Origin: MPNP01 sp026710155
GTDB taxonomy: Bacteria > Pseudomonadota > Alphaproteobacteria > Rhodobacterales > Rhodobacteraceae
DNA length: 64,000 nucleotides
Reading direction: 5' to 3'
Assembly: GCA_965200885.1 (NCBI GenBank)
Contig: OZ241737.1
Location: 2,480,001 to 2,544,000 of the forward strand
Below are positions 63,941-64,000 of the stretch, one piece after another; position 1 is the stretch's first letter; each line of letters opens with the position of its first letter. The notes under the pieces were generated by a model, which saw nothing but the letters and a program-made list of their open reading frames with translations, had not been told where the DNA came from and ran no database searches. The translations under genes and the position numbers were made by a program.

Positions 63941-64000
63941 ATGGCCTTTCAAGCTTATTTCCGGATATTTGATTCCGTCGGGAACAGTCAACAATGGATA
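63941..64000 (+). CDS. Start of an unidentified gene, cut by the window end
   Basis: An ATG 18 bases after infC opens a frame of 20 codons (MAFQAYFRIFDSVGNSQQWI) that runs off the window. No clear ribosome site is seen. Too short to name; the frame may be chance. Confidence 0.25.
   Translation, partial: MAFQAYFRIFDSVGNSQQWI

Overview
The window (about 45% G+C by eye) reads as a chromosomal segment of an alphaproteobacterium. The basis is the family resemblance of GlnA (with the adenylylation Tyr), ParE, the ThrS-InfC pair, PntA/PntB and a TRAP transporter. It is a mosaic: blocks of intact core and catabolic genes separated by accessory zones full of mobile elements, restriction-modification (RM) debris and broken ATPase genes.

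Layout. 1-1.2 kb: 3' part of glnA. 1.43-4.37 kb: a complete 2,941-bp IS1595-type transposon with an 8-bp target duplication, carrying a DNA methyltransferase-HNH gene, a small partner protein and a second passenger. 4.5-9.9 kb: MATE exporter, parE and an Uup-like ABC-F gene. 9.9-15.7 kb: accessory zone with a non-autonomous element, a heptad-repeat membrane protein, a transposon remnant, an ATPase pseudogene broken only by in-frame stops, and an AAA/DUF4143 ATPase gene whose start codon abuts 17 tandem 23-bp iterons. 16-19.4 kb: a three-gene sugar operon. 19.5-21 kb: a transposase/ATPase/ankyrin chimera. 21-29.4 kb: di-haem peroxidase, Sel1 protein, PhyH dioxygenase, and an operon of two M20 hydrolases with a TRAP transporter. 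29.5-37.3 kb: BMP-like binding protein, amidohydrolase and a complete dipeptide-type ABC transporter. 37.3-40.4 kb: proton-translocating transhydrogenase.

40.4-54.8 kb is the densest accessory zone. It holds a type II RM pair whose nuclease gene is split by a MITE; an hsdR gene fused in frame to a second IS1595 transposase; a fused restriction-methylase-specificity gene with two frameshifts and its own small partner; an hsdM tail; a Xre/RES toxin-antitoxin pair; an IS630 remnant; tRNA-Thr(UGU); an fbpB tail remnant; a second non-autonomous element with two frameshifted secreted-protein genes; and a lone AAA ATPase. 54.8-60 kb: iron-type ABC permease, then a two-gene operon (DUF262-ATPase fusion plus an unknown protein) that looks like an undescribed defence module. 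60.4-64 kb: hydrolase, thrS, infC (AUA start), and the start of one more gene.

The unifying theme is a family of elements ending in GGGAATTATATA with 8-bp target duplications. It includes a full transposon, two MITEs with visible duplications, and three or four solo ends. The two larger members carry DNA methyltransferases next to small proteins that share a Y-Q-P-x-K-x-E pattern. Several accessory genes are out of frame by one base at homopolymer runs while the long core genes are intact, which favours real decay or phase variation over poor sequence quality.
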